From: Pseudomonas fulva
Lineage (GTDB): Bacteria > Pseudomonadota > Gammaproteobacteria > Pseudomonadales > Pseudomonadaceae
Assembly: GCF_023517795.1 (NCBI RefSeq)
Contig: NZ_CP082928.1
Location: forward strand, 2,108,001-2,172,000
Reading direction: 5' to 3'
Length of the DNA: 64,000 nucleotides
Positions 1 to 11,561 of the stretch are shown piece after piece. Numbering within the stretch: the first letter of the stretch is position 1; each line of letters starts with the position of its first letter. The notes beneath the pieces are model-generated. The model did not search any database. It was given only the letters and a program-made list of their open reading frames with translations, and was not told the origin of the DNA. A program made the position numbers and the translations under genes.

Positions 1-950
1 TGGCCGACTACCGGGTCAAATGGCGCGAGCCGATGCGCGTAGACTGGCAGGGCAACAGCCTGTACACCGCGCCGCTGCCCAGCTCCGGCGGCATCGCCCT
101 GGCCCAGCTGATCGGCATCAAGGAGCAGCGCGCCGCCGACTTCAAGGGCGTCGAGCTGAACTCGGCGCGCTATATCCACCTCTTGGCCGAGATCGAAAAA
201 CGGGTGTTCGCCGACCGCGCCGACTACCTGGGCGACCCGGACTTTTCCCAGGTGCCGGTCGCCAGGCTGATCGACGCCGACTACCTCAAGCGCCGCGCCG
301 CCGAGGTCAACCCGAGCGCCATTTCGCCGACCGAGAAGGTTCGCCCGGGCCTGGAGCCACACCAGACCACGCACTTCTCGATCGTCGATGCCGACGGCAA
401 CGCGGTCAGCAACACCTACACCCTGAACTGGGATTTCGGCAGTGGTGTGGTGGTCGAGGGTGCCGGCTTCCTGCTCAACGACGAGATGGACGACTTCAGT
501 TCCAAGCCCGGCGTCGCCAACGCCTTCGGTGTGGTGGGCAGCGATGCCAATGCCATCGCGCCGGGCAAGCGCATGCTGTCGTCGATGAGCCCGAGCATCG
601 TCACCCGCGACGGCAAGGTCAGCCTGGTGCTGGGCACGCCCGGCGGCTCGCGGATCTTCACCTCGATCTTCCAGGTGCTCAACAACGTCTACGACTTCAA
701 GCTGCCCCTGGAAAAGGCCGTGGCTGCCCAGCGCGTCCATCACCAGCTGCTGCCCAAGGACACCCTCTACTACGACGCCTACGCGCCGCTCACCGGCAAG
801 GTCGCCGACGAGCTGAAAGCCATGGGCTACGTGCTCGAGGACCAGGGCTGGAACATGGGAGACATCCAGGCCATCCGCGTCGACGGGCGCCGCCTGGAAA
901 CCGCCTCCGATCCGCGCGGGCGCGGCGTCGGCCTGGTGGTGGAACCCTGA
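1..950 (+). CDS. ggt: Gamma-glutamyltransferase, C-terminal part (cut by window edge)
   Basis: The reading frame is open from base 3 and runs to the TGA at 948-950, so the 5' half lies outside the window. The family hydrolyses or transfers gamma-glutamyl groups (glutathione, gamma-glutamyl amides), usually in the periplasm, and self-cleaves before a catalytic Thr. That Thr is seen in QTTHFSIVDADGN (second Thr, codon 369-371), followed by the small-subunit landmarks LNWDFGSGV, SSMSPSIV and LGTPGGSRI. The gene is followed by an AauS/AauR-type two-component pair. From recall, P. aeruginosa has the order ggt-ansB-aauS-aauR, in which Aau controls acidic amino acid use. The family call is secure; only the signal peptide and large subunit are missing. 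Confidence 0.93.
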   Translation, partial: ADYRVKWREPMRVDWQGNSLYTAPLPSSGGIALAQLIGIKEQRAADFKGVELNSARYIHLLAEIEKRVFADRADYLGDPDFSQVPVARLIDADYLKRRAAEVNPSAISPTEKVRPGLEPHQTTHFSIVDADGNAVSNTYTLNWDFGSGVVVEGAGFLLNDEMDDFSSKPGVANAFGVVGSDANAIAPGKRMLSSMSPSIVTRDGKVSLVLGTPGGSRIFTSIFQVLNNVYDFKLPLEKAVAAQRVHHQLLPKDTLYYDAYAPLTGKVADELKAMGYVLEDQGWNMGDIQAIRVDGRRLETASDPRGRGVGLVVEP

Positions 951-1040
951 GCCCCGTGTCATGACCCGCCCGCCACGGCGCCGCGGCACCTGCGGCGTTG
1001 AGCCGCCACCCGCGCCGCGGCGCGGGCTGGCTCGGTCACG

Positions 1041-2943
1041 GTGACTGTGATGCAATGCGCGTCCGTCAGTCTCCCTGGGGTGCCGCCCGCCTTGGCCGCC
1101 AAACCGCGCTACGTCCGCCACCTGTCGCTGACCCTGCTGATGCTGGCACTGGTGGCCGCCTGTGGCTACGCCGGCTACTACCTCAGCGAGAAATCGGGTA
1201 TCCGCAGCCTGGTCGAAAGCGGTGAGCGCCAACTCGAGCTCAATGCCCGGGCGGTGGAAAGCGAGATCAACAAGTACACCTACCTGCCCAGCCTGCTGGA
1301 GCTCGAAGCCAACGTCAGCCGCCTGCTGCTGACCCCCGACGCCTACCGGCGCCAGCGCGTCAACGACTACCTCGAAGGCCTCAACCAGCGCAGCGGCAGC
1401 CTGGCCATCTACGTGATGGACACCGACGGCCGCGTGCTGGCCACCAGCAACTGGCGCCAGGCGGACAGCTACCTGGGCGAGGATCTCTCGTTCCGCGCCT
1501 ATTTCCAGGACGCCCTGGAAGGCGAACAGGGCCGCTTCTACGGGATCGGCAGCACCACCGGCGAGCCGGGCTATTACCTGTCCCATGGGCTCAAGGCCAA
1601 CGGCCGGATCATCGGCGTGGCGGTGGTCAAGGTGCGCCTCGACCCGCTCGAGCAGCGTTGGCAACGGGCGCGCCTGGAAGCCTACGTCAGCGACGAGAAC
1701 GGCATCATCATCCTCTCCAGCGATCCGATGCGACGCCTCAAGGCGGTACGCCCGCTCAACGCCGACACCAAGGAGCGCCTGGCGCGCAGCCTGCAGTATC
1801 ACTGGTCGTCGCTCGACGAGCTGATCCCCCTGGCGCGCAAGCCTCTGGCTACCGGGGTCGAGCAGGTCAGCTTCGCCGGCCATAACGGGCAGGATGCCAG
1901 CGAGGTCACCCACTATCTCGCCCAGAGCCGCCCCCTGGAAGACACGCCCTGGCACCTGACCCTGCTCAGCCCGCTGCAGGACCTGCGCCGCGAGGCCGTC
2001 AGCCATGGCATGCTGGCCGCCGCCGGCTTCGCCCTGCTGGCCTTTCTGCTGATCGCCTGGAACGAGCGCCGCAAGGTGATCGCCACCCGCCTCGCCGCCC
2101 GCGAAGCCCTGCAACTGGCCAACAGCGAGCTGGAGCGCAAGATCGCCGAGCGCACCGCCGACCTGCGCGCCAGCAACGACCGCCTCAAGGCGCAGATTCG
2201 CGAGCGCCGCCAGGCCGAGGAAACCCTGCGCCTGGCCCAGGACGAACTGGTGCAGGCCGGCAAGCTGGCGGTCATCGGGCAGATGTCCACCAGCATCGCC
2301 CACGAACTCAACCAGCCACTGGCGGCGCTGCGCACGCTGTCCGGCAACACCGTGCGCTTCCTGTCCCGCGGTGCCTACGACGTGGCCACCACCAACCTGC
2401 AGACCATCAACGAACTGGTCGACCGCATGGGCAAGATCACCGGCAGCCTGCGCGCCTTCGCCCGCCGCTCCAACGACGGTGGCGAAGCCAGCCTGAGCAA
2501 GGCCGTGGACGCCGCCCTGCAGGTGGTGCAGCCGCGCCTGGAGCGCACGCCACTGAACATCCATCATCAGTTCGAAGACGCCCGGCTGGCGATCAACCAG
2601 ACCCGCCTGGAGCAGATCCTGGTCAACCTGATCGCCAATGCCGCCGACGCGATGAGCGCCCAGGCCGATCGCCACCTGTGGCTGCGGGGCAGCGCCGAGG
2701 GCGAGCGCTACCGCCTGCGCGTGGTGGACAACGGCCCCGGCATCGCCCCCGAGGACCGTACCCACCTGTTCGAACCCTTCTTCACCACCAAGCCCGGCGA
2801 GCAGGGCCTGGGACTCGGCCTGACGCTATCGGCCAGCCTCGCCGCAGCCGCCGGCGGCAGCCTCAGCGCCGACCATCCGCCCCAGGGCGGCACCGCCTTC
2901 GAACTCAACCTGCCCCAGGTTGCCGCTGTCATGGAGACACCCG

Positions 2944-2951
<8 letters not shown>
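1041..2951 (+). CDS. aauS: DctB-family sensor histidine kinase, probably AauS
   Basis: 636-residue membrane sensor kinase. A membrane helix lies near residues 27-48, then a periplasmic double-PAS/Cache-like domain to about 310 (IYVMDTDGRVLATSNW; FYGIGSTTGEPGYY), a second helix near 320-340, a coiled coil to about 400, and the kinase core: H-box SIAHELNQPLAAL with His421, N-box LVNLIANAADAM, G-boxes DNGPGIAP and GLGLGL. The GTG start is weakly supported; an ATG 9 bases downstream is possible. It overlaps the response regulator by 8 bases. The protein resembles DctB, but the position after ggt fits AauS, the acidic amino acid sensor. C4-dicarboxylate sensing remains the alternative. Confidence 0.85.
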
Positions 2952-4266
<1,315 letters not shown>

Positions 4267-4307
4267 GGATTGGCGACTCAACGGGTCATGATGGTGTAGC
4301 CAAAGAC

Positions 4308-4351
4308 TGTGGGAGCGGGCATGGACTGGGCGTCCCCGCCCGCCCCCACAG
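4308..4351. repeat. REP-like palindrome, copy 1
   Basis: Intergenic palindrome opening with tgtgggagcggg and closing with cgcccccaca, with an internal gggcgtccccgccc. It lies between the convergent aauR and LysR genes. Related copies are at 8803, 17764, 26920, 32222, 45929 and 52110. Confidence 0.7.
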
Positions 4352-4386
4352 ATGGATATCCATCACGGCGACCACCAGGGCACACC

Positions 4387-5298
4387 CTAACCCTCCTCCC
4401 GTCCCACGCCACCTTCCAGCTTGCGCCACAACAGGCGCACCGCCGCCTTGCGCGACATGCTCCAGCGGTACAGGCGGATTTCCAGCGGGATATGCCAGTG
4501 CTCCTTGCCGCAGATCACCAGTTCGCCCCGCGCCAGCTCGGCGTTCATCGACAGCCGTGGCACCCAGGCCACGCCCAGGCCTTGCAGGGCCATGGCCTTG
4601 AGGCTGTCGGCCATGGCCGTTTCATGCACGGTGGTGGAACGCAGCGCGCGCTGACGCAGCAGCAGGTTCACCGAACGGCCCAGGTAGGTGCCGGCGCTGT
4701 AGGCCAGCAGCGGCACGCTCTGCCCAGAGTCCAGGTCGAAGAGCGGCGCGCCCTGCTCGTCGACGGCGCACACCGGCAGCATCTCGCTGACGCCCAGGGG
4801 CAGCGAGGGAAACAGATCGGGGGCCAGCTGCACGGCGGCGTCCTGGTCGTGGTAGGCAAGGATCAGGTCGCAGGTGCCTTCGCGCAGCGAATGCACCGCC
4901 TCACCGACGTTGGTCGCCACCAGCCGGGTGGTCAGCGGCAGGCCGTCACGACGCAGGCGGGCGATCCACTCCGGGAAGAAGCCGAACACCAGGGAGTGGG
5001 CGGCGGCGATCTGCAGGGCCTCGCCCTGCTGCCCCTCGAGATGATGCAGGTGGCGCACCACCTCCCCCAGCTGCTCGACCATGCTGCGCGCGGTGAGCAG
5101 GAACAGCTGGCCGGACTCGGTCAGCTCGACCGGTGTGCGCGAGCGGTTGACCAGGGTCAGGCCAAGCGCCGCCTCGAGACTCTGGATGCGGCGGCTGAAC
5201 GCCGGCTGGGTCACGAAACGCTTTTGCGCCGCGGCCGAAAAGCTGCGGGTGGCGGCCAGGGTGACGAAGTCTTCCAGCCATTTGGTTTCCAGGTTCAT
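4387..5298 (-). CDS. LysR-family regulator divergent from aspartase
   Basis: 303 residues from the ATG at 5298; the frame is open to 5331, but the start at MNLETKWLEDFVTLAATRS puts the winged HTH at the usual place. The HTH reads RSFSAAAQKRFVTQPAFSRR (about residues 17-36), followed by an effector domain of normal LysR length. It is transcribed away from aspA with 177 bp between the starts, so aspA is the likely target. This is inferred from position; the effector is not evident. A DctB-like pair converges on it at 4266. Confidence 0.85.
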   Translation of the reverse strand: MNLETKWLEDFVTLAATRSFSAAAQKRFVTQPAFSRRIQSLEAALGLTLVNRSRTPVELTESGQLFLLTARSMVEQLGEVVRHLHHLEGQQGEALQIAAAHSLVFGFFPEWIARLRRDGLPLTTRLVATNVGEAVHSLREGTCDLILAYHDQDAAVQLAPDLFPSLPLGVSEMLPVCAVDEQGAPLFDLDSGQSVPLLAYSAGTYLGRSVNLLLRQRALRSTTVHETAMADSLKAMALQGLGVAWVPRLSMNAELARGELVICGKEHWHIPLEIRLYRWSMSRKAAVRLLWRKLEGGVGREEG

Positions 5299-5475
5299 GG
5301 GCGTCCTCGACTCGCACAGCGCGATGCACACGCTTGGTGCAAAGGATTGGTCACGACCACATTATGCCGATTATGCATAGGCCAGCAAACAACAGCATTG
5401 GCCGCCACAGTCCTCCAGCCCTTACCATTTGGCCCATCGCGGCATCTTCCGCGCCTTTACGAGAATCCAGACATC

Positions 5476-6933
<1,458 letters not shown>

Positions 6934-6948
6934 GCGCCTACAGACCCG

Positions 6949-6979
6949 AAGCCCCGTACCGCTCAGCGCTACGGGGCTT
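6949..6979 (+). terminator. Terminator hairpin after aspA
   Basis: Perfect 10-bp stem aagccccgta / tacggggctt, followed by a modest T-containing stretch. It starts 16 bases after the aspA stop. Confidence 0.75.
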
Positions 6980-6997
6980 GGCTTTATCCAAGGACCG

Positions 6998-7058
6998 ATT
7001 GCCGTTTGCCTGCGCGCAGGCTAAAAGGGCAGCAGTCCTAATAAAGAGAAGTCGCCCC
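6998..7058 (+). promoter_or_regulatory. Upstream block shared by the two tandem binding-protein genes, copy 1
   Basis: attgccgttt, gctaaaagggcag and cctaa occur here in the same order and spacing as at 7919-7976. The duplicated unit therefore includes leader or promoter sequence. Confidence 0.55.
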
Positions 7059-7826
7059 ATGACCGTCAAAACCGCATGGCTGCTGTGCTTGCTGTCCCTT
7101 ACAGGTGCCGTCGCACTCCCCGCCCAGGCCGAATTGCCGGCCGGCTACCAGGTTGTGTTACAAACGGAAAACTTTCCGCCGTTCAACATGGCCGACAACG
7201 ACAAGAACTTCGCCCGTGACGCCAACATCCAGGGCGTCAGCACCACCATCGTGCGCGAGATGTTCAAGCGCGCCGGCATCGACTACACCCTGACCCTGCG
7301 TTTCCCCTGGAGCCGGGTCTACGATGCCACCCTGGCCAACGCCAACCATGGCCTGTTCTCCACCTCGATGAACGAGGCGCGGCGCCCGCTGTTCAAGTGG
7401 GTCGGCCCGATCGCCAAGGTCGAGCGCGTGCTGCTCGCTGCGCCCGGCTCCGCCATTCCCAACCTGACGAGCCTCGAGCAGGCGCGCCAGTACCGCATCG
7501 GCAGCTACAAGGACAGCGCCGCCGCCCAGGCCCTGGAAAAGGCCGGGCTGCAGCCGAACAACGCCCTGCGCGACCAGGAGAACATCGCCAAGCTCACCGG
7601 TGGCAAGATCGACCTGTGGGGCACCACCGACCCGGTGTGGCGCTACCAGGCTCGCCAGGCAGGCGTCACCGGCCTGCGCAACGTGTTGACCTTCGACCGC
7701 GCCGACCTCTACCTGGCGCTCAACCTCGATACCCCGGACGAAGTCGTCTCGCGCCTGCAACAGGCGCTGGACCAGATGAAGACCGAGGGCTACGGCACCT
7801 GCAACAAGCATCCGGAACTGTGCTGA
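7059..7826 (+). CDS. Family 3 periplasmic solute-binding protein, tandem copy 1
   Basis: 255 residues with a Sec signal peptide (MTVKTAWLLCLLSL..LPAQA; cleavage likely after residue about 24). The mature protein is a small polar-amino-acid-type binding fold: QTENFPPFNM, GVSTTIVREMFKRAGIDY, SRVYDATLANA, GKIDLWGTTDPVWRY, and a C-terminal Cys pair (TCNKHPELC). The ATG at 7059 follows aagagaag; the frame is open further upstream, but that would bury the signal peptide. No permease or ATPase gene adjoins it. The next gene is a close paralogue. The family also includes sensory and orphan binding proteins. The ligand is unknown; the neighbours suggest acidic amino acids or amides. Confidence 0.85.
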   Translation: MTVKTAWLLCLLSLTGAVALPAQAELPAGYQVVLQTENFPPFNMADNDKNFARDANIQGVSTTIVREMFKRAGIDYTLTLRFPWSRVYDATLANANHGLFSTSMNEARRPLFKWVGPIAKVERVLLAAPGSAIPNLTSLEQARQYRIGSYKDSAAAQALEKAGLQPNNALRDQENIAKLTGGKIDLWGTTDPVWRYQARQAGVTGLRNVLTFDRADLYLALNLDTPDEVVSRLQQALDQMKTEGYGTCNKHPELC

Positions 7827-7873
7827 GCCGCGAACGCCTCGGCCCGCACTCTGGAACGGCCGCGGCCTGCAAA

Positions 7874-7902
7874 AGCCCCAGACCGGTTCACAGTCTGGGG
7901 CT
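7874..7902 (+). terminator. Hairpin between the two binding-protein genes
   Basis: Perfect 10-bp stem agccccagac / gtctggggct with a 9-base loop. No clear T-tract follows, so it may also be an RNA stabiliser. Confidence 0.6.
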
Positions 7903-7918
7903 CTGCTCATCACGACTC

Positions 7919-7976
7919 ATTGCCGTTTACGCGGCGGCACGCTAAAAGGGCAGCGGCCTAACAAGGAGTCGTTCCA
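7919..7976 (+). promoter_or_regulatory. Upstream block shared by the two tandem binding-protein genes, copy 2
   Basis: attgccgttt (7919) and gctaaaagggcag (7941) repeat the arrangement found before copy 1. A Shine-Dalgarno aaggag precedes the ATG at 7977. Confidence 0.55.
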
Positions 7977-8741
7977 ATGAGTGTCAACGCCGCATGGTTT
8001 GCCGGCCTGCTTGCCGTTTCCAGCCTGTTCGCCCTGCCTGCCCAGGCCGAGTTGCCGCCTGACTACAAGGTGGTGCTGCAGACCGAAAACTTCCCGCCCT
8101 TCAACATGGCCGAGCAGAACAAGAATTTCGCCCGCGATGCCAATATCCAGGGCGTCAGCACCACCATCGTGCGCGAGATGTTCAAGCGCGCCGGCATCGA
8201 CTACACCATGACCCTGCGCTTCCCGTGGAGCCGCGTGTACGACGACACCCTGGCCCATGCCAACTACGGCCTGTTCTCCACGTCCATGAGCGAGGCGCGC
8301 CGGCCACTGTTCAAGTGGGTGGGCCCGATCGCCAAGGTCGAGGGCGTGCTGGTGGCGGCCGACCCGAAGATCGGCAACCTGGCGAGCCTCGATCAGGCGC
8401 GCCAGTACCGCATCGGCAGCTACAAGGACGGCGCGGTCAGCCAGGCCCTGGAGCGGGCGGGTCTGCAACCGAGCAATGCCCTGCGTGACCAGGAGAATAT
8501 CGCCAAGCTCACCGGCGGCAAGATCGACCTGTGGGCCACCACCGACCCGGTGTGGCGCTATCACGCCAACCAGGCCGGCGTCAGCGGGCTGCGCACGGTG
8601 CTGATCGTCGATCGCTCGGACATGTACCTGGCGCTCAACCTCGAGACCCCGGACGAAGTGGTCAGCCGCCTGCAACAGGCGCTGGAGCAGATGAAGAACG
8701 AAGGCTACGGCACCTGCGGCAAACACCCGGAGCTGTGCTGA
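7977..8741 (+). CDS. Family 3 periplasmic solute-binding protein, tandem copy 2
   Basis: 254 residues, clearly homologous to the gene just upstream along its full length and sharing long identical blocks (for example DANIQGVSTTIVREMFKRAG). Signal peptide to about residue 23 (LFALPAQA), same C-terminal TCGKHPELC. Strong aaggag Shine-Dalgarno. Differences cluster in the middle (PKIGNLASLDQA versus PGSAIPNLTSLEQA) and around IVDRSDM. It arose by tandem duplication with its leader. Two copies may broaden ligand range or raise dosage. No transport partner adjoins it. Confidence 0.85.
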   Translation: MSVNAAWFAGLLAVSSLFALPAQAELPPDYKVVLQTENFPPFNMAEQNKNFARDANIQGVSTTIVREMFKRAGIDYTMTLRFPWSRVYDDTLAHANYGLFSTSMSEARRPLFKWVGPIAKVEGVLVAADPKIGNLASLDQARQYRIGSYKDGAVSQALERAGLQPSNALRDQENIAKLTGGKIDLWATTDPVWRYHANQAGVSGLRTVLIVDRSDMYLALNLETPDEVVSRLQQALEQMKNEGYGTCGKHPELC

Positions 8742-8802
8742 TAGCGGCAGCACGGCCATGCCTTTACAGATGAAGGCTATGAGCAGCCGTTCGCCGATCC
8801 AC

Positions 8803-8868
8803 TGTGGGAGCGCGCCGTGCGCGCGAAAATTCGCGGGCATGGCCTGGGCGTCCCCGCCCGCTCCCACA
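8803..8868. repeat. REP-like palindrome, copy 2
   Basis: Begins tgtgggagcgcg, has an inner gcgcgaaaattcgcg hairpin, then ggcctgggcgtccccgcccg, and ends ctcccaca. It lies between the second binding protein and the convergent XRE regulator. Confidence 0.75.
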
Positions 8869-8930
8869 GGTAATGCACCAACGACCGCTCTTGCCTTGAA
8901 GCAGCCGTCCATTAGGTCGTCACACTCTAC

Positions 8931-9743
8931 TCACTCCACCTCGAACAACCCCTCACGAACCGGCGCCTGGGCCAGGCGCTGGCGGATGTCCTCGTCGATG
9001 CGCGGGTCGTCCGGCTGGTAGAGCATCACCTGGCGGTAGGTGCTGATGCGGTTGATCTCGGTACCGAGAAACTCCCATACCACCCGGGTGCAGGCCGGCG
9101 TACGGCGGTCGCCGCTGGACACCCCGGTCTTCAGGCCGTTGAGACGGGTGATGCGGCTCTTGAAGCTGGGAATCAGGATGGTCTGGCTCATCTCGTTGAC
9201 GGTCAGCGACTCGTAGTCGATGAGAAACAAGCGGTCCTGCAACTGGAAGGCGGCGCCCAGGTAGCGACAGCGCGCCGAGTCCTCGGCCAGCCCGCCGGTG
9301 GACAGCACCTGACGCTCCTGGCGCTCGAACAGGAAATTGCCACCCTCCTCGCGCACATGCACCAGCGACAGCAGGATGGTGCCCGGCACCGACATGCAGT
9401 TGGCGTACTCGAAGTAATACCCGCAATAACGCGACAGGTCACCGGAGTTTTCACGCAGTGGCTGTAACAATGCGTGTAACGGATCCTGCTCGGCAGGCGC
9501 GCCGATCTGCGTGCCACGGGCGCCGATCAGCCGGGCGAACTGATCGCCCGGCAGGCCCAGTTCGTAACCCTCGACGCCGAAGAAATCCCCGATCCGCTTG
9601 AGGTTATAGGCCGTGGGCTGGCTCTCTCCCGCCAGATACTTGTTGAACTGGGCGCGATTGATGCCGACCTTGCGGCACACCTCCGCAATCGAGCGGTAGT
9701 GGCTGCACAGCAGCCGGAGATTCTCACCGAGGTGACTGGACAT
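8931..9743 (-). CDS. XRE-family transcriptional regulator with large C-terminal domain
   Basis: 270 residues from the ATG at 9743 (MSSHLGENLRLL). The N-terminal HTH covers about residues 5-60: SIAEVCRKVGINRAQFNKYL and GESQPTAYNLKRIGDFF. The remaining 200 residues hold no domain I can name; they contain several aromatic and acidic segments (YCGYYFEYANCMSVPG, LFLIDYESLTVNEM). The gene is divergent from the AGCS symporter (165 bp between starts), so control of that symporter is the simplest inference. The frame is open to 9794, but the start used keeps the HTH at the usual place. Confidence 0.8.
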   Translation of the reverse strand: MSSHLGENLRLLCSHYRSIAEVCRKVGINRAQFNKYLAGESQPTAYNLKRIGDFFGVEGYELGLPGDQFARLIGARGTQIGAPAEQDPLHALLQPLRENSGDLSRYCGYYFEYANCMSVPGTILLSLVHVREEGGNFLFERQERQVLSTGGLAEDSARCRYLGAAFQLQDRLFLIDYESLTVNEMSQTILIPSFKSRITRLNGLKTGVSSGDRRTPACTRVVWEFLGTEINRISTYRQVMLYQPDDPRIDEDIRQRLAQAPVREGLFEVE

Positions 9744-9908
9744 GAGCGGCTCAGATGATGCGAGTGACGCCAGTATAGCATCAGGTCGCGTCACCTAGGA
9801 TCGACCCGCGAAATTGTTCCGGTGGCCACCTTGCTCAAACATTAGCCACCGCATCTCGCGTCAGCGTTCGCCTGCGAACAATCACAATAAGAATCGAGGA
9901 TTCTCATC

Positions 9909-11357
9909 ATGCTCGAAGTATTGAACGACTTCCTTTCCGGGAAAGTGTTGATCGTGCTTATCGTCGGCCTGGGTAGTTACTTCACCCTGCGCTCGCGCTT
10001 CGTCCAGTTCCGCCATTTCATCCACATGTTCAGCGTATTCAAGGAATCGCTGCGCAGCAGTGGTGGCCAGCTCAGCTCGTTCCAGGCCCTGATGCTCAGC
10101 CTCGCCGGCCGGGTTGGCGCGGGTAACATCGCCGGTGTCGGCATCGCCGTGACCCTCGGCGGCCCGGGCGCCGTGTTCTGGATGTGGGTGACGGCCCTGT
10201 TCGGCATGTCCAGCAGCTTCTTCGAATGTACCCTGGCCCAGGTCTACAAGCGCAGCGACGGCGACGGCCTGTACCGCGGCGGCCCGGCCTACTACATCCA
10301 GCATGGCCTGAAGCTGCGCTGGATGGCGATGACCTTCGCCGTGCTGCTGCTGGTCACCTACGGCTTCGCCTTCAACGGCCTGCAGTCGTTCACCGTGACT
10401 CACTCGCTGCAAAACGCCTTCGACATCCCGGTGCAATACAGCGGCATCGCCCTGGCCGTGCTGCTGGGCCTGGTGTTCATCGGTGGCATCAAGCGCATCG
10501 CCTCGGTGTCCGACCTGCTGGTACCGGTCAAGACCCTGGCCTACATCGCCGTCACCGTGTACGTGATCATCAGCCAGATCGAGCTGGTGCCGGACATGCT
10601 GGCGACCATCGTCAAGAGCGCCTTCGGCCTCGAGCCCGCGTTCGCCGGCCTGCTGGGCAGCGCCATCGTGATGGGCGTGAAGCGTGGCGTGTTCGCCAAC
10701 GAAGCCGGCCTGGGCAGCGCACCGAACGTGGCCGCCGTGGCCTCGGTCAGGCACCCGGCCGCCCAGGGCGTGGTGCAGGCGTTCAGCGTGTTCCTCGACA
10801 CCTTCGTGATCTGCACCTGCACCGCGCTGCTGATTCTGCTGTCGGGCTTCTACACCCCGGGCTTCGAGGGTGACGGCATCGTCCTGACCCAGAACTCCCT
10901 GGCCGCCGTGGTCGGTGACTGGGGTCGCACCTTCATCAGCGTCGCCCTGAGCCTGTTCGTGTTCACCTGCATCCTCTACAACTACTACCTTGGCGAGAAC
11001 GCCCTGCAGTTCCTGGTCGGCCGCAGCAAGGTCGCCCTGCTGACCTACCGTGGCCTGGTGCTGGCGCTGATCTGCTGGGGCTCGATGCAGAACCTGGGCA
11101 CCGTGTTCGCCTTCGCCGACATCACCATGACCTGCCTGGCGTTCGTCAACCTGACGGCCCTGGCCATGCTGATCAAGGTCGGCCTGCGGGTCATGAAGGA
11201 CTACGACGAACAGCGCAAGGCCGGCATCGCTCAGCCGGTGTTCGACGGCTCCAAGTTCGCTGACCTGGATCTCGATCGCGCCTCCTGGCCGACCGCCAAG
11301 GCGACCGCTGACGCTCAACCGCAGAGCGCGCCGGACCTGCTGCCGACTCAGCGCTGA
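9909..11357 (+). CDS. AGCS-family sodium/amino-acid symporter
   Basis: 482 residues, polytopic inner-membrane protein of the alanine/glycine:cation symporter family, which imports small neutral amino acids with sodium. Family blocks: GRVGAGNIAGVGIAVTLGGP, GAVFWMWVTALFG, RGGPAYYIQHGL, GVKRGVFANEAGLGSAPN. It starts at ATG 9909 shortly after an aatcgagga Shine-Dalgarno region. Asparaginase follows after 204 bp containing a hairpin. The context (aspartase, asparaginase, glutaminase) suggests asparagine or glutamine as cargo, but the family alone does not fix that. Confidence 0.9.
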   Translation: MLEVLNDFLSGKVLIVLIVGLGSYFTLRSRFVQFRHFIHMFSVFKESLRSSGGQLSSFQALMLSLAGRVGAGNIAGVGIAVTLGGPGAVFWMWVTALFGMSSSFFECTLAQVYKRSDGDGLYRGGPAYYIQHGLKLRWMAMTFAVLLLVTYGFAFNGLQSFTVTHSLQNAFDIPVQYSGIALAVLLGLVFIGGIKRIASVSDLLVPVKTLAYIAVTVYVIISQIELVPDMLATIVKSAFGLEPAFAGLLGSAIVMGVKRGVFANEAGLGSAPNVAAVASVRHPAAQGVVQAFSVFLDTFVICTCTALLILLSGFYTPGFEGDGIVLTQNSLAAVVGDWGRTFISVALSLFVFTCILYNYYLGENALQFLVGRSKVALLTYRGLVLALICWGSMQNLGTVFAFADITMTCLAFVNLTALAMLIKVGLRVMKDYDEQRKAGIAQPVFDGSKFADLDLDRASWPTAKATADAQPQSAPDLLPTQR

Positions 11358-11369
11358 GTCGTCCTGCCT

Positions 11370-11400
11370 GATCGGGTGACGCGCCTGGCGTCACCCGATC
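11370..11400 (+). terminator. Hairpin after the AGCS symporter gene
   Basis: Perfect 13-bp stem gatcgggtgacgc / gcgtcacccgatc with a 5-base loop. There is no T-tract, so termination is likely but unproven. Confidence 0.6.
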
Positions 11401-11561
11401 CCGCCGCCCGCTGGCGGCTCCCCTTTGCTGCCGCTGCCCTTGCCCGATGACGAGCGAGCCGGGATCGGCTTGGCCTGGGGATTGCTTCGCAGTCTTCATG
11501 AGCGGCGATCGGATGTATCCTGCCCCCTTTCCATACCCATTCTTTCAATAAGGAAAAAGGC

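Noticed and set aside
4309..5475. Long N-terminal extension in frame with aspA
   Set aside because: It covers the antisense of the LysR gene; the conserved aspartase N-terminus begins at 5476.
9820..9836. Weak sigma-54-like sequence before the AGCS symporter
   Set aside because: GG and TTGCT are 12 bases apart, but the -24 element (ggtgg) departs from ggcac; too weak to list as a promoter.
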